Assembly: GCF_014635825.1 (NCBI RefSeq)
Contig: NZ_BMDO01000002.1
Span: forward strand, 352,989 to 416,988
Direction: 5' to 3'
From: Mucilaginibacter galii
GTDB lineage: Bacteria; Bacteroidota; Bacteroidia; Sphingobacteriales; Sphingobacteriaceae
DNA: 64,000 nt
Positions within the stretch are counted from its first letter, which is position 1. Each line of letters begins with the position of its first letter. The notes under the pieces were generated by a model. That model was not told the DNA's origin and ran no database searches. It saw only the letters and a list, made by a program, of their open reading frames with translations. Shown piece by piece: positions 35,835 to 44,850 of the stretch. The position numbers were made by a program, and so were the translations under genes.

Positions 35835-36689
35835 TTGGCTAAAAAAATATTATTCGTTACCTTATTATTCAGTCTGTTCTTGAGTTCAAGGGCTTATTGC
35901 GGGTGGCCTACGCGCCCTGGAAGGCTTATATTTTCTCCTTCTATAAGCTATTTTACCTCCAGTAAAGATTGGGATTCAGTATCACGTAGGCGTGTAAAGC
36001 CCAACAATGGAAAATTTACAAGTACCATTGTAAATTTATATGCCGAATATGGCATTGTGCGCAGGCTGACGGCTGTTGCATCGTTACCTTACGTAAGTTA
36101 TAAACTAAGCGATAGTGTTAATGCTCCACTATCCCAATCGGGTTTGGGCGATGCCGAATTAGGCTTGCGTTATTACTTAGCAAACATTAATTACAAGTAC
36201 TATTTTACCCTGCAGGGTACTGCGGTATTGCCGTTATATAAAAATCAGGGTTTAGGTTACGCACAACCGGGCGGAGAGTTGCGTTTGGGCTTTTCGGGGG
36301 CAGGAAAAATTGGCAGTAAATTCTTCTCGTTAAGTTTAGAGAATGGTGTACGCAAGTACTTTGGTACAGATGGCCCGTTGCAAGACCGTTACAGTGCATC
36401 TTTCGGGATCACACTCGATAAGAAGTTTCACGACCAGCTAACGGCTGGCGTGTCGGGCATTATATCTACCAGTAGCTTTACCGCCTTTACCCGTAACATT
36501 TTTACCGCCCGCGATTACGAGTTTACCCAGGTAAGCTTAAGCTACGGCCACACCTTTAACAGCAGCTTCTCCATGTTTTTAACCGCCAGCCAATTTGTGG
36601 CAGGCCGCAATACCGGCATAGGTACTAACGGAGCACTGGCGCTCATTTATAAGATCGATAATTTCTTAGGTAAGAAGGTAAATTATTAA
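35835..36689 (+). CDS. Outer-membrane beta-barrel-like protein, copy 2
   Basis: A 284-residue paralogue of the barrel at 33410, with a TTG start 18 bases after esterase copy 2. It has a signal peptide cleaved near AYCGWP, then repeated amphipathic strands (RLIFSPSISYFTSS, YAEYGIVRRLTAVASLPY, GDAELGLRYYL, LSLSYGHTFNSSFSMFLTAS). The C-terminal ALALIYKIDN is less barrel-like than copy 1. Each esterase is thus paired with one barrel. The barrel could carry acetate, oligosaccharides or the esterase itself; this is inference. Confidence 0.8.
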   Translation: MAKKILFVTLLFSLFLSSRAYCGWPTRPGRLIFSPSISYFTSSKDWDSVSRRRVKPNNGKFTSTIVNLYAEYGIVRRLTAVASLPYVSYKLSDSVNAPLSQSGLGDAELGLRYYLANINYKYYFTLQGTAVLPLYKNQGLGYAQPGGELRLGFSGAGKIGSKFFSLSLENGVRKYFGTDGPLQDRYSASFGITLDKKFHDQLTAGVSGIISTSSFTAFTRNIFTARDYEFTQVSLSYGHTFNSSFSMFLTASQFVAGRNTGIGTNGALALIYKIDNFLGKKVNY

Positions 36690-36704
36690 GGTTACTCCAT
36701 ACAT

Positions 36705-36952
36705 AAACCTGTCTTCTCGAACGGCTGAAGCATTCGCCGCTTGGTGAGTTCTTCGACAAGCTCAAACTGACAAATTACCTAAGTAAGAAATACAAATTGC
36801 GTTTAATTCCAATTTTTATAAACGCGTGCAAGACAACTTATCTGGTCTTATCCATTTGTCATGTTGAGCTTGTCAAAACATTTGACGCTTAGTGAGCTCC
36901 CGATAGGCGCAGATTGCCAGGGTCAGCTGAGCTCTTCAAAGCATCTGCCGGC
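36705..36952. repeat. Inverted, dispersed intergenic repeat
   Basis: Near 36750 TCGACAAGCTCAAACTGACA and near 36856 TGTCATGTTGAGCTTGTCA face each other as inverted arms. Each is accompanied by a CATTCGCCGCTTGGTGAG/CATTTGACGCTTAGTGAG motif. It has no coding content. Confidence 0.5.
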
Positions 36953-37414
36953 TTACCCAAATAATTCCTTAACCGCTTTCTCGCGAAATTTAAAGATCTG
37001 TTCAATCTTATTTTTGACCAGTACTTTATTGGCAATAGAACCTGCCGGTCCGTAACCAATGGCGTAATTTAGTATATCTGTCATTAATACACCACCGGGC
37101 ACTTCTTTAAAATGATGCTGGTGGTGCCATAACGAGTAAGGACCAAAACGCTGCTCATCTACAAAGTATTGCTTATCCTGTACATGTGTTATCTCGGTCA
37201 TCCAGTTTAGCTTAATGCCAAAAACCGGGGTTACTTTGTAGGTAATAATCATTCCTGCATACATTTTGGTATCCTGGCTGTAAGGCGAGGTTACCACAAA
37301 TTTCATATCGGCAGGTGTAATTTTTTGAAGGTTAAGCGGCGACGAAAAAAAGTCCCAGGCTTCATCTAAGGTAATGGGAATAAATAATTCCCAGCGGCGT
37401 TCGTATGTTTTCAC
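36953..37414 (-). CDS. SRPBCC family protein
   Basis: A 153-residue START/Bet v 1-fold ligand-binding protein. It starts YERRWELFIPITLDEAWDFFSSPLNLQKITP, the usual N-terminal strand, helix and loop of the bacterial SRPBCC proteins that are often annotated as cell-division inhibitors or cyclase-like. The HHQHHFKEVPGGVLMTD stretch matches the central sheet. No ligand is evident. It lies 58 bases after the YkuK-like gene on the same strand, so they may form one unit. Confidence 0.85.
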   Translation of the reverse strand: MKTYERRWELFIPITLDEAWDFFSSPLNLQKITPADMKFVVTSPYSQDTKMYAGMIITYKVTPVFGIKLNWMTEITHVQDKQYFVDEQRFGPYSLWHHQHHFKEVPGGVLMTDILNYAIGYGPAGSIANKVLVKNKIEQIFKFREKAVKELFG

Positions 37415-37472
37415 TATGAGCTAACGCTTTGCTTGCCAAACTGTTTGCCGGTGCTTACAACCAAAAGAGGAG

Positions 37473-37946
37473 CTACTGTACCATTTTGTTAGCACAGTAG
37501 CTGCTGGCAAATGCCTCGGGCTTAGCCTTAAACACAAAACCCATACTTAATATGTAGCCCATGGCCTCGTGCAGGGCCTGGTTGCTTTTAAACATGGGGT
37601 TAGTGTTTATGTCGGCGTGTACCTCCAGGTCAACATCGTACAGGTCAAGCAGGTCACAAAGTTTGTAGGCAATATCAATTGATTTTTGAACTTCGCTCAG
37701 CATTCGCTCTTTAATACTCATTTTTTGCGAAGTGCGTTCCTGATGAATGTACATAAAACCGCCACGTTGCTCGCGCAAAAACACAATAACGGTGGCAAAA
37801 TCGGTAACGTCGCCTTTTACCTGCGAGTCGGTACCAATGCAAACTTTAAGCTTGTTGCCCAGTAGGGTTTCGCGCTCAATGGTTTTCTCAACTTCTTCTA
37901 AAATAGGGGTTTGCAGTATTTCACCGCTAAATTTTCTCCAGGTCAT
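37473..37946 (-). CDS. YkuK family RNase H-like protein (DUF458)
   Basis: A 157-residue protein with the core of the YkuK/DUF458 family. VCIGTDSQVKG and FATVIVFL form the first two strands of an RNase H-like fold, with the acidic residue of GTDSQ corresponding to the catalytic Asp. EVHADINTNPMFKSN follows, carrying a second acidic pair. The family is annotated as RNase H-like nucleases in Bacilli and Bacteroidota. The substrate has not been shown. It precedes the SRPBCC gene. Confidence 0.85.
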   Translation of the reverse strand: MTWRKFSGEILQTPILEEVEKTIERETLLGNKLKVCIGTDSQVKGDVTDFATVIVFLREQRGGFMYIHQERTSQKMSIKERMLSEVQKSIDIAYKLCDLLDLYDVDLEVHADINTNPMFKSNQALHEAMGYILSMGFVFKAKPEAFASSYCANKMVQ

Positions 37947-38161
37947 AAAAATAGATGGGTTTTTAATGACCTTTTTAAGGTCTATAAAAATAAGCGATAG
38001 TTATTTATATAAACGTTAAAGTGAAATCATTTATTTGTTAACATTGCGTTGGTTATCAACAATTTAATCCCTAAAATTGCCCCTACTGTAAAGTGAATGA
38101 CACAATAGTGTTACTTGCATATCTTGGTTAGGTTAATCATATTAGCAAAAAATAGAATTTT

Positions 38162-40207
38162 ATGAGGACAAATAAATGGCTATGGCTGGCTGCACCCGTG
38201 TTGGCAGTTGCGGCTTGTAAACAAACACCCGATAAAAGTGCCGAGGTACCCAAACGTGCCGAGTTTTTTGACAAAGCGGCTATGGATACTACGGTAAAGC
38301 CCGGAGATAACTTTTTTGAATACGTGAACGGTGCCTGGTTAAAGAAAACCGAAATACCGGCATCAGAAACAGGCTGGGGCGAGTTCAATATTTTATACAA
38401 TAACAACCAAGCTCACATTCATGATATACTGAACGATTTAGGTACGCATGAGTATGACAAGGGCAGTAAAGAGCAAAAAGTAGCCGACTTGTTTAAAAGC
38501 GGTATGGATACAGTGACCATTGACAAAATGGGGTATACGCCTGTAAAAGGCGAGCTTGCTAAAATTGCGGCTATTAAAGATTATAAGCAATTAATAGCTT
38601 ACGCTGCAGATAGTTTTAAAGAAGGAGACGGTTACCTATTTGGCTTTTACGTAGCCCCTGATGATAAGAACAGCGAGAAGAATATGGCCCAGCTTTATCA
38701 AACAGGCCTGGGTTTACCAAACCGCGATTATTATTTTAATAATGACGAAGCTTCAAAAAAGATACGTACTGCTTACGTAGCCTATATTGCGCAGCTCTTT
38801 ACCTTAACCGGTACCGATAAGGCTACTGCTGCTAAAAATGCCGACGCTATTCTGAAACTGGAAACCGAAATAGCCAAATCGCATTCTACCCCGGTTGAAC
38901 TGCGCGACCCGGTTAAAAACTATAATAAATTTACTGTTGACCAGGTTCAGAAACAGGTACCTGATATTGACTTGAAAGATGTATTTAAGCGCATGGGCGT
39001 TAGTACTGATACCGTTTTGGTAGGTCAGCCTAAATACTATGTGGCTTTAAACAACCTGCTCAAAACGCAGCCTATAGAAGTTTGGAAGAATAAGATCGCA
39101 TTTACAGCTTTGAGCAATGCCGCATCTTACCTGAGTAAAGATTTCCGCGATGCGAAGTTCAATTTTTATGACAAGGAATTGAATGGGCAAAAGGTACAAA
39201 AAGAGCGCTGGAAACAAATGGCATCTGTGGTTGATGGCGGCCTGGGCGAATTGCTGGGACAGCTATATGCCGAGAAGTACTTTACCGCCGATGCTAAAAA
39301 ACGTATGTTAGACCTGGTGAATAACCTGCAGTCGGTTTACAAAGAACGTATTGAAAAGCTGGATTGGATGAGTGCCGATACTAAGAAGAAGGCCACAGAA
39401 AAATTGAATGGCTTTATCAAGAAAATTGGCTATCCTGATAAATGGAAGGAGTACAAAGATGTTGAGATTGATAAAGCGAAATTCTACGCTAACCAGCAAT
39501 CTATAGCTAAGCATGATTATAAAGAACGCGTAGATAAAGTAAACAAAAAGGTAGATAAAACAGAGTGGGGTATGACGCCGCCTACGGTTAATGCTTACTA
39601 CAACCCCAGCTTTAACGAGATCGTTTTCCCGGCGGGTATTTTACAGTTTCCGTTTTTTGATAAAGACGCCGATGATGCTATTAATTATGGCGGTATAGGT
39701 ATGGTAATTGGTCACGAAATGACCCACGGTTTTGACGACCAGGGTAGCCAGTACGATAAAAACGGTAACCTAAACGTTTGGTGGACCAAAGAAGATGCTG
39801 CTAAGTTTAAAGAAAAAACCCAGGCTGTTGCCACGCAATACGATGCTTATACCGTGTTAAACGGTATGCATGTAAACGGCAACCTTACTTTGGGCGAAAA
39901 CATTGCCGATAACGGTGGACTGGCCATTGCCTACGAAGCTTTCAAAAGAACCGAGCAGGGTAAGGGTAATACTAAGATCGATGGCTTTACACCCGATCAG
40001 CGCTTTTTCTTGTCGCTTGCTCAAATATGGCGTAGTAAAAACCGTGATGAAACTGCCCGAATGCGCATCAACACTGATCCGCATTCGCCGGCTATGTACC
40101 GCGTAAACGGCCCTATATCAAACACTGATGCCTGGTACAAGGCCTTTGATATTAAACCTGGCGATAAACTGTACAAACCTGAAGATAAACGTATCAGGAT
40201 TTGGTAA
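38162..40207 (+). CDS. M13 family metallopeptidase (PepO/neprilysin-like)
   Basis: A 681-residue zinc endopeptidase, exported and lipid-anchored (lipobox VAAC at about 17-20). The zinc motif HEMTH lies at about 517-521 in VIGHEMTHGFDDQG, and the third ligand Glu lies in GENIADNGG at about 579. NAYYNPSFNEIVFPAGILQ just before the motif is typical of family M13 and binds the substrate backbone. The C-terminus ends with KRIRIW, as in PepO-like enzymes. Such enzymes degrade peptides outside the inner membrane. It is followed by its own terminator. Confidence 0.95.
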   Translation: MRTNKWLWLAAPVLAVAACKQTPDKSAEVPKRAEFFDKAAMDTTVKPGDNFFEYVNGAWLKKTEIPASETGWGEFNILYNNNQAHIHDILNDLGTHEYDKGSKEQKVADLFKSGMDTVTIDKMGYTPVKGELAKIAAIKDYKQLIAYAADSFKEGDGYLFGFYVAPDDKNSEKNMAQLYQTGLGLPNRDYYFNNDEASKKIRTAYVAYIAQLFTLTGTDKATAAKNADAILKLETEIAKSHSTPVELRDPVKNYNKFTVDQVQKQVPDIDLKDVFKRMGVSTDTVLVGQPKYYVALNNLLKTQPIEVWKNKIAFTALSNAASYLSKDFRDAKFNFYDKELNGQKVQKERWKQMASVVDGGLGELLGQLYAEKYFTADAKKRMLDLVNNLQSVYKERIEKLDWMSADTKKKATEKLNGFIKKIGYPDKWKEYKDVEIDKAKFYANQQSIAKHDYKERVDKVNKKVDKTEWGMTPPTVNAYYNPSFNEIVFPAGILQFPFFDKDADDAINYGGIGMVIGHEMTHGFDDQGSQYDKNGNLNVWWTKEDAAKFKEKTQAVATQYDAYTVLNGMHVNGNLTLGENIADNGGLAIAYEAFKRTEQGKGNTKIDGFTPDQRFFLSLAQIWRSKNRDETARMRINTDPHSPAMYRVNGPISNTDAWYKAFDIKPGDKLYKPEDKRIRIW

Positions 40208-40232
40208 ACGATTAAATGTAAAATAATAGAAG

Positions 40233-40257
40233 GGCTGCTCTTTGGGCAGCCTTTTTT
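40233..40257 (+). terminator. Terminator after the M13 peptidase
   Basis: GGCTGC and GCAGCC pair around TCTTTGG-type loop bases, followed by CTTTTTT. The gene at 40289 starts 32 bases later. Confidence 0.75.
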
Positions 40258-40288
40258 ATTACCTTGGTTTACGTATAAAATTATTCTT

Positions 40289-40444
40289 ATGATCAAACGT
40301 AAAACCTTAATAGGTGCCGTAACATTTTTAATCATCAGCACTATGCTAAACAGTTGCTTTCTATGGCACGATAAAAACCGGGCCGACCGTGGCCGTCGAT
40401 TCCCTCACGACGACCAGAAAGGGCAGAAGCAAAAAACTAAATAA
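40289..40444 (+). CDS. Small lipoprotein
   Basis: A 51-residue frame with a clean lipoprotein signal (MIKRKTLIGAVTFLIISTMLNSC, that is a basic start, hydrophobic core and LNSC lipobox at about 20-23). A short, very basic, hydrophilic tail ends QKGQKQKTK. It is like many tiny Bacteroidota lipoproteins. The function is unknown. It sits directly after the M13 peptidase terminator and 45 bases before the next gene; a TACCTTGG box is upstream. Confidence 0.6.
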   Translation: MIKRKTLIGAVTFLIISTMLNSCFLWHDKNRADRGRRFPHDDQKGQKQKTK

Positions 40445-40489
40445 GTTTCAAACCTTTCATACCTTAGCAAAAGCAAACCTTCCTTATTC

Positions 40490-41722
40490 ATGAAACTGAT
40501 TCGTGTAGCATTTCTTGCTTTGTTATTTCCTATAATTACCCATGCACAATCTGGCTATAAACCCGGGTATATAATTAAACTAAACGGCGATACGCTCAAA
40601 GGCTATATTAATTATAGCCAGCGGGGTATAACACCTAAAACTGTTGGTTTTAAACCTGAACTTGAAACTGTAAAAGCCTTGCGTTTTGAGCCTGCGCTGA
40701 TCCGGGGATTTGAAGTGACCGGTGTTGATCAGTTTTTATCATTTACTGGCAAGGTGAGTATGGATAAAAATAAATTCCCTGATGTAGCTGCTACCTTAGA
40801 TAGCACTACTGCACAATCAAGTATGTTTTTAAGAGTGGGTTATCAAGGTATGCCGCTTAGTGTATTTGAACAGCAAGACCAGCTCAAGGTGCGCCTGTTT
40901 TTTATGGAGGCCGGGCAGTTTCCCAAAGAGCTCATATACTACCAGTTTGTAGATAAAAATTCTGGTAACGGCGTGCGTAATGTTGAGTTATATAAAGATA
41001 CGCTGCTTGCTATTGCGCAAAAATACAATAACAATAGCTCCAAAATTAGTCGGGATGTTAATGCGGCATCTTTTACATTAGCCAATATTGTAAATATTGC
41101 CAGGGAGATCAATAATGATCAAAGCAAGAATGTTGGAACAATGAAGGTTGGGCTCTTTGCCGGTATCGCCGTAAATACTGTCAGAACTAAAATGAGGGGA
41201 CCAACCATATTCGAGGGACAATCAACTTCATACACCTTTCCGCGATTAAGCATCGGTTTAGATATTGCCGATGATAGGTACCTGCGTAATTTTATGTTTC
41301 GATTAGAGGCAGCTTATACAGCTAACCAGTCAAGGTTTTACACCAAAGATGGAGCCGGGGGCACAGTAGCACCCGTGGAGTACCGCTATAATTTTAACCA
41401 ATCGCTGGTTACGGTGACGCCACAAATTATATATCACTTAATAAACAGGCAGCATATTAAAGCCTTTATTGGCATTGGGTTAAATATGACGTATGCTAAG
41501 TTTAGTAATGTTGAGTTTTTACGCAATCAAAAAGCAGAAGATGAGCCATATAAATTTAGTAATTCCTGGTTGCTGTTTCCGTTACAAGCAGGCGTAACAC
41601 TTAACAAGAAGGTTGATATTTTTGTTGACTACACACTCCCTGCAACCAATGCCACTGCTGAGTTAATTAAGTTGAGATATACTAATTATGGTATGGGAGT
41701 TCATTACCACTTTGGAAAGTAA
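40490..41722 (+). CDS. Exported protein with outer-membrane barrel-like C-terminus
   Basis: A 410-residue protein with a signal peptide ending THAQ. The first half (about 20-190) begins with SGYKPGYIIKLNGDTLKGYI, a stretch often seen at the start of Bacteroidota proteins that precede a PorT-like barrel. The second half has amphipathic strands (KVGLFAGIAVNTVRT, FMFRLEAAYTANQ, IKAFIGIGLNMTYAKFS, MGVHYHFGK) typical of an outer-membrane beta barrel. The function is unknown. It is convergent with the next gene (20 bases). Confidence 0.78.
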   Translation: MKLIRVAFLALLFPIITHAQSGYKPGYIIKLNGDTLKGYINYSQRGITPKTVGFKPELETVKALRFEPALIRGFEVTGVDQFLSFTGKVSMDKNKFPDVAATLDSTTAQSSMFLRVGYQGMPLSVFEQQDQLKVRLFFMEAGQFPKELIYYQFVDKNSGNGVRNVELYKDTLLAIAQKYNNNSSKISRDVNAASFTLANIVNIAREINNDQSKNVGTMKVGLFAGIAVNTVRTKMRGPTIFEGQSTSYTFPRLSIGLDIADDRYLRNFMFRLEAAYTANQSRFYTKDGAGGTVAPVEYRYNFNQSLVTVTPQIIYHLINRQHIKAFIGIGLNMTYAKFSNVEFLRNQKAEDEPYKFSNSWLLFPLQAGVTLNKKVDIFVDYTLPATNATAELIKLRYTNYGMGVHYHFGK

Positions 41723-41742
41723 TGAGAATAGTGAAATAGTCC

Positions 41743-42234
41743 TTATCCGGTTATTCGGTACCAAAACATTTGCCACCTATGGTTAAATGTTTCTTGTTCC
41801 CAATTTATATCAAACTTAGGTTTGCCCCACTTGCTGTAAATGGGTACAGCAACTTTGCAATGGAGCATTGTCGAGTCATTAACCATACTTTGTTGATACT
41901 CGACATCTAAAGAAGATTTTAGATAGTAAGCGATTTCTACAATAGTTAGGTTTTTTGAAGATCGGTAGATATATAAATTCAGGTCATGGAGATTTGTATA
42001 CATCAACATTAAATGAGGTAATACACTATCAAGCGGCTCAGGATTTTTTTTGTCGTTTACTGTTTTCCTTAATCTTCGTAACTCTATAAAATTTTTAGCT
42101 GACGAGTCCGTAGTTTCTGATAGTATAAATCTGCAATTGTCGGAAATGTTATTCCAGCAAGATTGTCTGGCCTGTTCCAGCAGGGTTGTAGTCGCATCAC
42201 GTAGTTGTTCTGATAGGTTTTCTTTTGTGATCAT
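41743..42234 (-). CDS. Hypothetical protein
   Basis: A 163-residue cytoplasmic-looking protein starting at MITKENLSEQL; an in-frame ATG 45 bases upstream lies in a poor context. It has helical N-terminal segments with paired Cys (ARQSCWNNISDNCRF). Later strands (MLHCKVAVPIYSKWGKPKFDINWEQETFNHRW) end in an aromatic cluster. I do not recognise it. A CAAATTTA (minus TAAATTTG) box at 42258-42265 matches the minus-7 consensus upstream of the start. Confidence 0.7.
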   Translation of the reverse strand: MITKENLSEQLRDATTTLLEQARQSCWNNISDNCRFILSETTDSSAKNFIELRRLRKTVNDKKNPEPLDSVLPHLMLMYTNLHDLNLYIYRSSKNLTIVEIAYYLKSSLDVEYQQSMVNDSTMLHCKVAVPIYSKWGKPKFDINWEQETFNHRWQMFWYRITG

Positions 42235-42314
42235 ATTTATCCTAACTGTGATGATTGCAAATTTATAGATCTGCTGCAATTTATTTCACTCAATTGCATA
42301 AACACTCCAAAACG

Positions 42315-42357
42315 AAAAAAGCGTCACCACTTCTCACTCGAAGTAATAACGCTTTTT
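42315..42357 (-). terminator. Terminator of the extended cold-shock-domain gene
   Basis: AAAAAAGCGT and ACGCTTTTTT pair around a 24-base loop. The A run on the left serves as a T run for minus-strand transcripts from the gene ending at 42439. Confidence 0.6.
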
Positions 42358-42438
42358 TGGCAGCATTGCTGCAATATGAAAGTATACCCACGTTTCATGA
42401 GTGCACTATGTTTTGCTCTGTGAAGCCTGCGTAGTTAA

Positions 42439-42906
42439 CTAAACTGCCTTAACAGTTTTTTTAACCTTAATAGCATTTAAGCCTTTAGGGCCTTGCTCAG
42501 TTTCAAAAGTAACTTTGTCGTTCTCCTTAATTTGCTCTAACAGGCTATTGATGTGTACAAACACACTCTCCTGGCTTTGCAGGTCGCGGATGAAACCATA
42601 ACCTTTCGATTCGTTGAAGAAGGTTAACACACCGTTCCTGATTAAATCGGCCGGGTCAGGTGGTTCCTGGCGTGGCACACCAATTTGAATATCTTCGGCA
42701 GTTACGATCTTTTTCTTTTTGGTTGGATCGGGAGGAGTAGAGGTTATATTGCCGTTTTCGTCAATATACGCCATCATATCGTCCAGGCTTTTTCCTTTAT
42801 CGGAGTTGGCTTTGCGGTCTTCTGCTTTTTCTTTTTTCTCGCGCAGTTTAATAGACTTCTTTTTTTCTCGTTCTTTTTTACTAAATGTTTCTGTTGATCT
42901 ACCCAT
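42439..42906 (-). CDS. Cold-shock domain protein with a basic N-terminal extension
   Basis: A 155-residue RNA-binding protein. The first about 85 residues are highly charged and Lys/Glu-rich (KKEREKKKSIKLREKKEKAEDRK, cut here into short form). The rest is a cold-shock OB fold with RNP1 KGYGFI and RNP2 VFVHI. It probably binds single-stranded RNA or DNA; the extension may aid nonspecific nucleic acid binding or ribosome association. It lies 170 bases downstream of cspA-like 43077 on the same strand, with a terminator between, so the two are probably separate transcripts. Confidence 0.88.
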   Translation of the reverse strand: MGRSTETFSKKEREKKKSIKLREKKEKAEDRKANSDKGKSLDDMMAYIDENGNITSTPPDPTKKKKIVTAEDIQIGVPRQEPPDPADLIRNGVLTFFNESKGYGFIRDLQSQESVFVHINSLLEQIKENDKVTFETEQGPKGLNAIKVKKTVKAV

Positions 42907-43019
42907 GTATTGTTTTTAGTGTTACCCGGCTTTTACTTAAAGCCGGCTTTGTTGTGTGTTATATGCTTTTGGAATACTTTGGCTATTTAATAAATAAACG
43001 GCACCCGGTATATGTTTTA

Positions 43020-43056
43020 CAAAAAAAGCATTCTCCCTTGTGCAAGGAGAATGCTT
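43020..43056 (-). terminator. Terminator of the CspA-like gene
   Basis: AGCATTCTCC and GGAGAATGCT pair around CTTGTGCAA, with an A run on the left (T run on the minus strand). Confidence 0.8.
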
Positions 43057-43076
43057 CACGAAATATGATATAGTGA

Positions 43077-43268
43077 TTAAACTAATTTTACATTAACCGC
43101 ATTAGGACCTTTACGGCCTTCTTCTACGTCAAAAGTTACTTCATTGTTCTCGCGAATGTTGTCGATTAGACCTGAAGAGTGTACAAAGATTTCTTTACCA
43201 CCGTTGGTTGGGGTAATAAAACCGAAACCTTTTTCTTCATTAAAAAATTTTACTGTTCCTTGTTGCAT
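43077..43268 (-). CDS. cspA: CspA-like cold-shock protein
   Basis: A 63-residue single-domain cold-shock protein, starting at MQQGTVKFF; a 9-residue upstream extension is not family-like. RNP1 is KGFGFI and RNP2 is IFVHSS. It is a nucleic-acid chaperone that melts RNA structures. The upstream region to about 43514 has no gene and may hold a long leader, as in other csp mRNAs, though no cold-box was identified. Confidence 0.92.
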   Translation of the reverse strand: MQQGTVKFFNEEKGFGFITPTNGGKEIFVHSSGLIDNIRENNEVTFDVEEGRKGPNAVNVKLV

Positions 43269-43514
43269 TATAATGTATTGTAAATAAGTCCACAAGGTAC
43301 GGTTAATAAATGGATAATCTACTATCGTAAATAAAATTGGGTTATATAGTTACATTATAACGACTATAGAATAATTATTTCTGTGCACTAATCAAAACTT
43401 GCTTGGCGCTTCAAACTTTAAACATAGCGGGACTAAGGTAGCTAATGCACTTTAAATAGTATTTATGCATATTTAATTAAAAAGAAACCCTATTTTGGTG
43501 TAAATATCCTTTTC

Positions 43515-44714
43515 ATGAAAATTGCACCCCTTGCTAAACAGCTCTTTTTAAGTATTTGTATTGTTTGTTTATTTGCTTCTTGTAAGAAATTTAATGGTGA
43601 TGTTGAACCTGTGGTTATTGAAAAGCCATCTGTTTGGGAGGCCGACAAACTGTTTCCCACAGGTAATTTTACTTCTTCAACGGTTAAAAATGGAAGCATT
43701 AAGCTGTTCAATACAGCAGGTAGTGTATCTGTTTGTACATGGGACACCACTACAGCCAACAATGAGCAAGCTTTTGCTGCCAGAAAGATGAGCACAATAG
43801 GGTTACCATATGGGTTTTCGGTAAACATTTATAACGTTAATCAAATTTTAAGTCAAAGGTTCCTGGTTTTTAGCGAAGGTGTATTAGTACCGCTTACTTT
43901 AAAAATAAGAGCATTGGATAATGGCAATCACGATAATTTTCTTGAAATACAAGGCAAAAATTTAGATCCTGCATTCAGACAATTTGAATATCAAACATAC
44001 TCGGGTTTGCCAACTTATAGAATAATTGGTGATTATATTTTGATACCCTATAAAAAGATAGTTCCCAATAGCCCTGATGAGCTAATTTTTGCGGTTATTA
44101 AAATTAAAGCTAAAGTGGCTAACCAGCCAGCCGAAGCTACAGATGCGTTGGCCATAGAAAAAGTAACACTTGTAAACGACGTAAACACAGGTATTAATTT
44201 TTACGGTGCTATAGAAGATATTACCACATTGAAAGATAAGTTTGTAGTTAGCACCTACGGAAGCAGAACCCCACAAATATGTACTATTGATCTAAATGGA
44301 AGAATTGAAAACAAGGTAGCTATTTCATCTAATGGTTTTATACCGCAACCAAATAATGTATTACTGGGCATTAAAAATTCTAATGTTGATGGAAACTCTG
44401 GTTTTTACCGTTCAGCCGATTTAGGAAAAAGCTGGAATGTTTTTAATACAACCTTGCCTGCAGGTTTTGGCCTACTTTCCTTTTATACAATAAACAACAC
44501 GCTTATTGGTATATTTAATAAGCAATTGTTTGAGGTCGCATTTACTGGCGACGATAGCAAACTAAACCTGAATATTAAGGAATTAACTACCGAAGGGCTT
44601 CCTGAAGATATTAAAATTAATGGAATATTTGTTTATGGCCCACAAAAAATAGCATTGACTACCAACAAAGGTGTTTATGCTAAAGATTTGCAAGATTTGC
44701 TTATTCAAAAATAA
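43515..44714 (+). CDS. Exported lipoprotein, propeller-like
   Basis: A 399-residue lipoprotein (lipobox LFASC at about 22-26). The second half has repeats that look like BNR/Asp-box or propeller blades (SADLGKSWNVFN, and IEDITTLKDKFVVSTYGS, ALTTNKGVYAKDL), suggesting a sialidase-like or YCF48-like beta-propeller. It could bind sugars or proteins at the cell surface. No catalytic residues can be assigned. It is convergent with ettA, with a terminator-like hairpin between. Confidence 0.72.
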   Translation: MKIAPLAKQLFLSICIVCLFASCKKFNGDVEPVVIEKPSVWEADKLFPTGNFTSSTVKNGSIKLFNTAGSVSVCTWDTTTANNEQAFAARKMSTIGLPYGFSVNIYNVNQILSQRFLVFSEGVLVPLTLKIRALDNGNHDNFLEIQGKNLDPAFRQFEYQTYSGLPTYRIIGDYILIPYKKIVPNSPDELIFAVIKIKAKVANQPAEATDALAIEKVTLVNDVNTGINFYGAIEDITTLKDKFVVSTYGSRTPQICTIDLNGRIENKVAISSNGFIPQPNNVLLGIKNSNVDGNSGFYRSADLGKSWNVFNTTLPAGFGLLSFYTINNTLIGIFNKQLFEVAFTGDDSKLNLNIKELTTEGLPEDIKINGIFVYGPQKIALTTNKGVYAKDLQDLLIQK

Positions 44715-44793
44715 GAGTGGTAGTTATTGTATATCTGAAGTGTAGTAAGATTGCCTTTATATAAGGTAGAAACTATTATCAAAAAAATAAATC

Positions 44794-44830
44794 AGGTACT
44801 TGCATTGTATAGCAAGTACCTAATTATTTT
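44794..44830. terminator. Hairpin between the propeller lipoprotein and ettA
   Basis: AGGTACTTGC and GCAAGTACCT pair around ATTGTATA, followed by TAATTATTTT; an A run precedes. It may serve both convergent genes. Confidence 0.6.
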
Positions 44831-44850
44831 GGATGATTAGCCTCCAAATC

